A program made the position numbers and the translations under genes. Under the pieces are notes generated by a model that saw only the letters and a list, made by a program, of their open reading frames with translations, searched no databases and had not been told where the DNA came from. Below are positions 59,571 through 64,000 of a stretch of DNA of 64,000 nt, piece after piece. Positions within the stretch are counted from its first letter, which is position 1. The number at the start of each line of letters is the position of its first letter. Source of the stretch: Oscillospiraceae bacterium (GTDB lineage Bacteria > Bacillota > Clostridia > Oscillospirales > Ruminococcaceae). The stretch spans positions 1 to 64,000 of the forward strand of contig JAETSI010000002.1 in the NCBI GenBank assembly GCA_021769725.1. The letters run 5' to 3'.

Positions 59571-60008
59571 ATGTCGGATCCGTTGTGCGGTACTTATTAT
59601 CCAAGTATTGACCAAAAGGGACGTATGAGCTTCCCAAATAAGCTTCGTGAGATCCTTGGCCCGGAGTTCTATCTCTGTGCCGGTCATGATGATCGTTACA
59701 TCGCCGTTTACTCCCCTGAGGAATTTCAGGTGTACAGAAGCAAGCTCTATTCCGTAAAAGGAAAAGCCGGCAGTGATATCCGCCGTCTGCTTCTTTCCTG
59801 CGCCGATAAACAGGTGCCGGACAAGCAGGGCAGAATCTTTATTACCCAGACTCTCAGAGATCATGCGGAAATAGGTTCGGAGGATGAAGTTGTGGTTATC
59901 GGTTCTGAAAACAGAGCTGAAATCTGGAACAGAGCGAAGTGGGAGGAATTCAGCAGCAGCATTTCTATCGAAGATATTAATGACGTGCTGGCAGATCTCG
60001 TCCTTTGA
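59571..60008 (+). CDS. mraZ: Transcriptional regulator MraZ
   Basis: GTYYPSIDQKGRMSFPNKLREILG; first gene before rsmH. Confidence 0.94.
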   Translation: MSDPLCGTYYPSIDQKGRMSFPNKLREILGPEFYLCAGHDDRYIAVYSPEEFQVYRSKLYSVKGKAGSDIRRLLLSCADKQVPDKQGRIFITQTLRDHAEIGSEDEVVVIGSENRAEIWNRAKWEEFSSSISIEDINDVLADLVL

Positions 60009-60102
60009 TAAGATTTATGTTGTCCGGTGTGCTTACAGCCAGGCCCGTGAAATATCGGTGAGCTTAGAGGTGCTGCAGGCCCGGAAAAAGGAGAAACGAA
60101 GA

Positions 60103-61044
60103 ATGGAATTTACCCATATCCCCGTGCTGGCAGAGGAATGCATGGAGGGGCTAAATATTCGTCCGGACGGAGTCTATGTAGACGGTACAGCCGGCGGCGG
60201 CGGTCACTCTTATTTGATAGCATCCCGTCTCAGCGATAAGGGCAGGCTTATTTCACTTGACCGTGACCCGGATGCCGTAGCCGCAGCCACAGAAAGACTG
60301 TCGGGATTCGGCAATGCACAGGTCATTCACAGTAATTATTCACAGCTTCGCAGGGTGTTGGATGAACTGGAGATAGACGCCGTTGATGGTATCCTTATGG
60401 ATCTGGGCGTGTCATCATATCAGCTTGACGAGGGAAGCCGAGGCTTCTCATATCACCTGGACGCTCCCCTTGATATGCGTATGAGCAAGGAGGGTATGAG
60501 CGCTGCGGATATTGTCAACACATATTCCGAACAGGAGTTGGCAAGAATCATTTTTGAATACGGTGAGGAGAAATTTTCACGGCGTATTGCAGGAAATATT
60601 GTGAAAGAACGTGCAGTCAGACCTGTTGAGACAACATCTCAGCTTGCTGATATTATCAGGAACAGCGTTCCTCAGAAAGCAAGACGTGAAAAAAACCCTT
60701 GCAAAAAGACCTTTCAGGCAATAAGAATAGCAGTGAATGGAGAACTTGAGCATTTGTCCCAGGGACTTGACGATGCGTTCGGCAGCTTGAAGGCAGGAGG
60801 CAGACTTGCAGTTATAACTTTTCATTCTCTGGAGGACAGGCTTGTCAAGCAGAGATTTGCAGGTTGGTGCAGGGGATGTATATGCCCTCCGGATTTTCCC
60901 CAGTGTGTATGCGGACGCAAGCCGCAGGGGAATCTTGTGAACAAAAAACCAATAGAAGCTAACGAAAAAGAACTTGAAAGAAACAACAGAAGCAGAAGCG
61001 CAAAACTCAGAGTGATAGAAAGGAGTGCGGAAGCAGATGGCTGA
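60103..61044 (+). CDS. rsmH: 16S rRNA (cytosine(1402)-N(4))-methyltransferase
   Basis: HIPVLAEECMEGLNIRPDGVYVDGTAGGGGHS; GILMDLGVSSYQLDEGSRGFSY; FHSLEDRLVKQRF. Confidence 0.96.
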   Translation: MEFTHIPVLAEECMEGLNIRPDGVYVDGTAGGGGHSYLIASRLSDKGRLISLDRDPDAVAAATERLSGFGNAQVIHSNYSQLRRVLDELEIDAVDGILMDLGVSSYQLDEGSRGFSYHLDAPLDMRMSKEGMSAADIVNTYSEQELARIIFEYGEEKFSRRIAGNIVKERAVRPVETTSQLADIIRNSVPQKARREKNPCKKTFQAIRIAVNGELEHLSQGLDDAFGSLKAGGRLAVITFHSLEDRLVKQRFAGWCRGCICPPDFPQCVCGRKPQGNLVNKKPIEANEKELERNNRSRSAKLRVIERSAEADG

Positions 61045-61555
61045 TAATACCGTTTATTATTACGACGACGAGTACAGCTATGAATACTCCGACACTCAGA
61101 ATGAATACAGCGATGAGCCTGTCAATGCTCCGGAACTTGAGCCTGAAGAGGAAGAAAAACCGCAGATAAGCTACAGGCGCACCGAAGCCAGAAGGGGTTC
61201 GGTAATGAGAATCGTTATGCTGTCATTGCTTGCGGCAGCGATGCTTGGTTCGGTAATTTATTCGCTTGACAGAAGAAATACTGTGTATAATAAGGTTTCT
61301 TCTCTTAATCACGATTTGGAGCTGACTGAGGCAGAAAACACAAGGCTGCATTCTGAGCTTGAAAGCAAGATGTCTGCTAAAAACGTCGAAGAATATGCAG
61401 AAAATGTACTCGGTATGCAGAAGATAGATCCTTCGCAGATCGAATTCATTAAGATACAGACCGGTGACGTAGTTAATATTCCAAAACAGAAAAAATCATT
61501 ATTTGACAAAGTCGGTGATTTTTTTGATAGATGTGCGGAATATTTTAAAGGGTAG
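61037..61555 (+). CDS. FtsL-like septum formation protein
   Basis: Single TM (IVMLSLLAAAMLGSVIYSL) then a coiled-coil-like region; position between rsmH and PBP. Confidence 0.75.
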   Translation: MADNTVYYYDDEYSYEYSDTQNEYSDEPVNAPELEPEEEEKPQISYRRTEARRGSVMRIVMLSLLAAAMLGSVIYSLDRRNTVYNKVSSLNHDLELTEAENTRLHSELESKMSAKNVEEYAENVLGMQKIDPSQIEFIKIQTGDVVNIPKQKKSLFDKVGDFFDRCAEYFKG

Positions 61556-61599
61556 TACAAATATAAATATTAAAAAGACTGCCCATTAAATTGATAGAA

Positions 61600-61820
61600 T
61601 ACTATCGGCGAAACAATAAATTAAAGCCGAGGTTATATGTAGGACACGGAGATACAGCGAGTGGTCGGAATAAGGGATCACTTTCCCGGACTGCGGAATA
61701 AACAGTCCGGGAATGCGGTTCCACGCTTGAACAGCGAAAAATCCTTCGTCGTATCAAATGGAAACGGACATCATTTCTGATAAGATGTTCAAAGGCGGGG
61801 TGGATATAAAACCCTGCCTT
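61600..61820 (+). ncRNA. Candidate structured RNA/leader between ftsL and PBP gene (unassigned family)
   Basis: Perfect 11-bp stem TTCCCGGACTG-cggaataaa-CAGTCCGGGAA (61683-61713), plus TCGGC/GCCGA, GTGGTC/GATCAC, ACATC/GATGT and terminal GGCGGGGT/ACCCTGCC hairpins. Confidence 0.5.
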
Positions 61821-61897
61821 ATTCTATTTATAATTCATAATGCAGGAATTGACGAATTTTTCCGGATTATGTTTTATTCACCGCAAAGGAGGCTTTT

Positions 61898-64000
61898 ATG
61901 GCAAATTATAATCCATCACAATCTATGAGATTCAGAACAAAAATTATCATGACGGCCGTGTTTTTCGTACTGTTTTTCCTTATTGCTCTGAATTTTTTTA
62001 AAATATCTGTTGTTAATAATAATAAATATCAGGCTATGGCTAATAGTCAGCATTTCGGCTCAATAACAATATCAGCTCACAGAGGCTCGATCTTTGACGC
62101 TAATGGGAATGTTCTTGCCAAGAGCGCAACAGTATATAAGGTATTTCTTGATCCGTCAATGTATAAAAATGAACTGGAAGAGCTTCAAAAACGTATAGAC
62201 AAGAGGAATGAAGACAAAAAAAACGGCGACTACAAGCCTGAATATGATGAAAACGGAGTAGAAATGAATGCTCTTCCCGAATCTGCAAACGCTTTCACTG
62301 AGCAAACGGTGGCTTTTTTGTCGGAAAAACTTGCTATTGAGCCGGATAAGGTTCGTAAGGCTATGGAGGAAGATACACAGTATAGTGTGCTCCAGGATCA
62401 GGTCGAAAAGCCTGTAGCAGATGAAGTACTCAGCTTCTTTAACAAATACGGCTTTGTTTCGTTGGCAGTAGAGGAAGATACAAAGCGCTATTATCCACAG
62501 TCAGAACTGGCAGCGTCTGTTATCGGATTTACCTCTGCCGACGGAAACGGAATGTACGGCGTTGAAGCATCCTATAATGAATACCTTTCCGGTATTGACG
62601 GCAGAACGATCTCTGCAAAAGATTCAAACGGAAACGAACTTCCGTACAGATATTCCAAGACGTATGACGCCAAGAACGGTGACGATGTGTATCTGACGAT
62701 AGATATGAACATTCAGTATTATCTGGAACAGCATCTCCAGGAAATGGTTGAAAAATACAAGGTCAAGAACAGGGGCTGCGCTATTCTTATGAATGCCAAG
62801 ACCGGCGCTATATACGGCATGGCACAGTATCCGAGCTACGATCTTAATAATCCGTATAAGATCTCTGAAGATAAGGAAACTGCAATAAAGGCACTGAAAA
62901 ATGAGACGGAGGCTGACAAGAAGCTTGCCGAGGAACGTGAGACACAGTGGCGCAATAAGAATATAACCGAAGTATATGAGCCAGGGTCGGTTTTTAAGGT
63001 GATAACAAGCGCTGCGGCTTTTGAAGAAAATCTCATCGATCTTGCAAAAGATTCATTCTATTGCTCCGGAGCTGTCAAGATTGAAGGTCATCCCGAACCG
63101 ATAAAGTGTCATAAGCATGAGGGTCACGGAGCGCAGACATATCAGGAAGCGCTTACCCACTCATGCAACCCTGCATTTATGGAAATAGGAAAGCGGCTTG
63201 GCATTGAGAAATTTTCATATTATCTGGATGCCTTTGGCATTGACCAGAAAACAGGGATCGACCTCCTGGCAGAAAGTGCAGGTATCATAAAAGAAGCCGA
63301 TGAAATGACGAATGTTGACCTTGCGGTAAATTCTTTCGGACAAGGCGAGACCATAACGCCTATAGAGATGATAACATCCTATTGTGCGGTAATAAACGGC
63401 GGATATTTGCTACAGCCATATGTGGTTGACAAAGTTGTTGATAATGACGGAAACATCGTTTTCAAGAACGAGAGAACCGTGCGCCGTCAGGTAATATCTG
63501 AGGATACTTCCGCAACCATGAGAGAGGCTCTGTTTAACGTGGTAAACGGCAACGGCAAGGGCAATGTTTCTATAAAAGGATATTCTATCGGCGGAAAGTC
63601 CGGTACGGCAGAGCGTCTGAGCGCAGGAGATATGAAAGATGAATACGCAGCTTCTTATGTCTGCTTTACTCCTGCTGATGATCCTGAAATAGTTCTTCTT
63701 GTAATGGCAGATATGCCTGACAAGGAAAACGAGAGATATTACGGCAGCGTTGTTGCTGTTCCGACTGCGAGAGATATCCTTACCGATGTTTTGCCTTATC
63801 TGGGCATCAGCCCTGAATATACCGACGAAGAACTTGCAAATCTTGATGTGAAGATACCTCTTCTGGAAGGTCCCCTTGATGATGCTAAAAGAACGCTTGA
63901 AGGTCAGGGTATAAAGTATGAAGTTATCGGAAACGGTATTGAAGTAGTCGCACAGTCGCCGATAACGGGAAAAAGCGTTGCAAAGGACGGATGCGTATAT
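61898..64000 (+). CDS. Penicillin-binding transpeptidase (FtsI/SpoVD-like), truncated by window end
   Basis: Starts MANYNPSQSMRFRTKIIMTAVFFVLFFLIAL; YEPGSVFKVITSAAA, LTHSCNPAFMEIG, GGKSGTAERL; begins a PASTA-like region near the end. Confidence 0.93.
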   Translation, partial: MANYNPSQSMRFRTKIIMTAVFFVLFFLIALNFFKISVVNNNKYQAMANSQHFGSITISAHRGSIFDANGNVLAKSATVYKVFLDPSMYKNELEELQKRIDKRNEDKKNGDYKPEYDENGVEMNALPESANAFTEQTVAFLSEKLAIEPDKVRKAMEEDTQYSVLQDQVEKPVADEVLSFFNKYGFVSLAVEEDTKRYYPQSELAASVIGFTSADGNGMYGVEASYNEYLSGIDGRTISAKDSNGNELPYRYSKTYDAKNGDDVYLTIDMNIQYYLEQHLQEMVEKYKVKNRGCAILMNAKTGAIYGMAQYPSYDLNNPYKISEDKETAIKALKNETEADKKLAEERETQWRNKNITEVYEPGSVFKVITSAAAFEENLIDLAKDSFYCSGAVKIEGHPEPIKCHKHEGHGAQTYQEALTHSCNPAFMEIGKRLGIEKFSYYLDAFGIDQKTGIDLLAESAGIIKEADEMTNVDLAVNSFGQGETITPIEMITSYCAVINGGYLLQPYVVDKVVDNDGNIVFKNERTVRRQVISEDTSATMREALFNVVNGNGKGNVSIKGYSIGGKSGTAERLSAGDMKDEYAASYVCFTPADDPEIVLLVMADMPDKENERYYGSVVAVPTARDILTDVLPYLGISPEYTDEELANLDVKIPLLEGPLDDAKRTLEGQGIKYEVIGNGIEVVAQSPITGKSVAKDGCVY

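Noticed and set aside
61675-61735. T-box-like sequence on the minus strand (GCGTGGAACCGCAT)
   Set aside because: Orientation is wrong for the PBP gene, no specifier stem precedes it, and no target gene follows on that strand.

Overview
Chromosomal window from a Ruminococcus-like (Oscillospiraceae) Firmicute. The assignment is inferred from gene content, especially a dockerin-bearing GH11/CE4 xylanase resembling R. flavefaciens cellulosomal enzymes. Most of the window is housekeeping: folC-folT behind a THF riboswitch, asd-dapA-dapB behind a lysine riboswitch, queA/tgt, secA, hslO, hflX, nfo, iscS/thiI, and the start of the dcw cluster (mraZ-rsmH-ftsL-PBP). Accessory content includes a degraded xis/int remnant at the left edge, an IS256-family insertion with an exact 8-bp target duplication, two MITE-like palindromic elements, an ECF sigma/anti-sigma pair, two tandem solute-binding lipoproteins beside a LacI-sensor/GGDEF protein, and two class B sortases with a SpoIID-like protein. 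The items most worth a second look are: (1) a SpoIID/LytB-like protein whose signature motifs are in permuted order, next to two class B sortases; (2) an unassigned structured RNA candidate between ftsL and the PBP gene; (3) an XRE-cupin-acyl-CoA synthetase fusion under GTATAC boxes; (4) an HTH gene joined to a downstream ORF by a -1 frame change at an A7 run; (5) an 11-codon peptide ORF behind a consensus promoter with a 14-bp palindromic operator. All calls come from reading the sequence; no database search was run.
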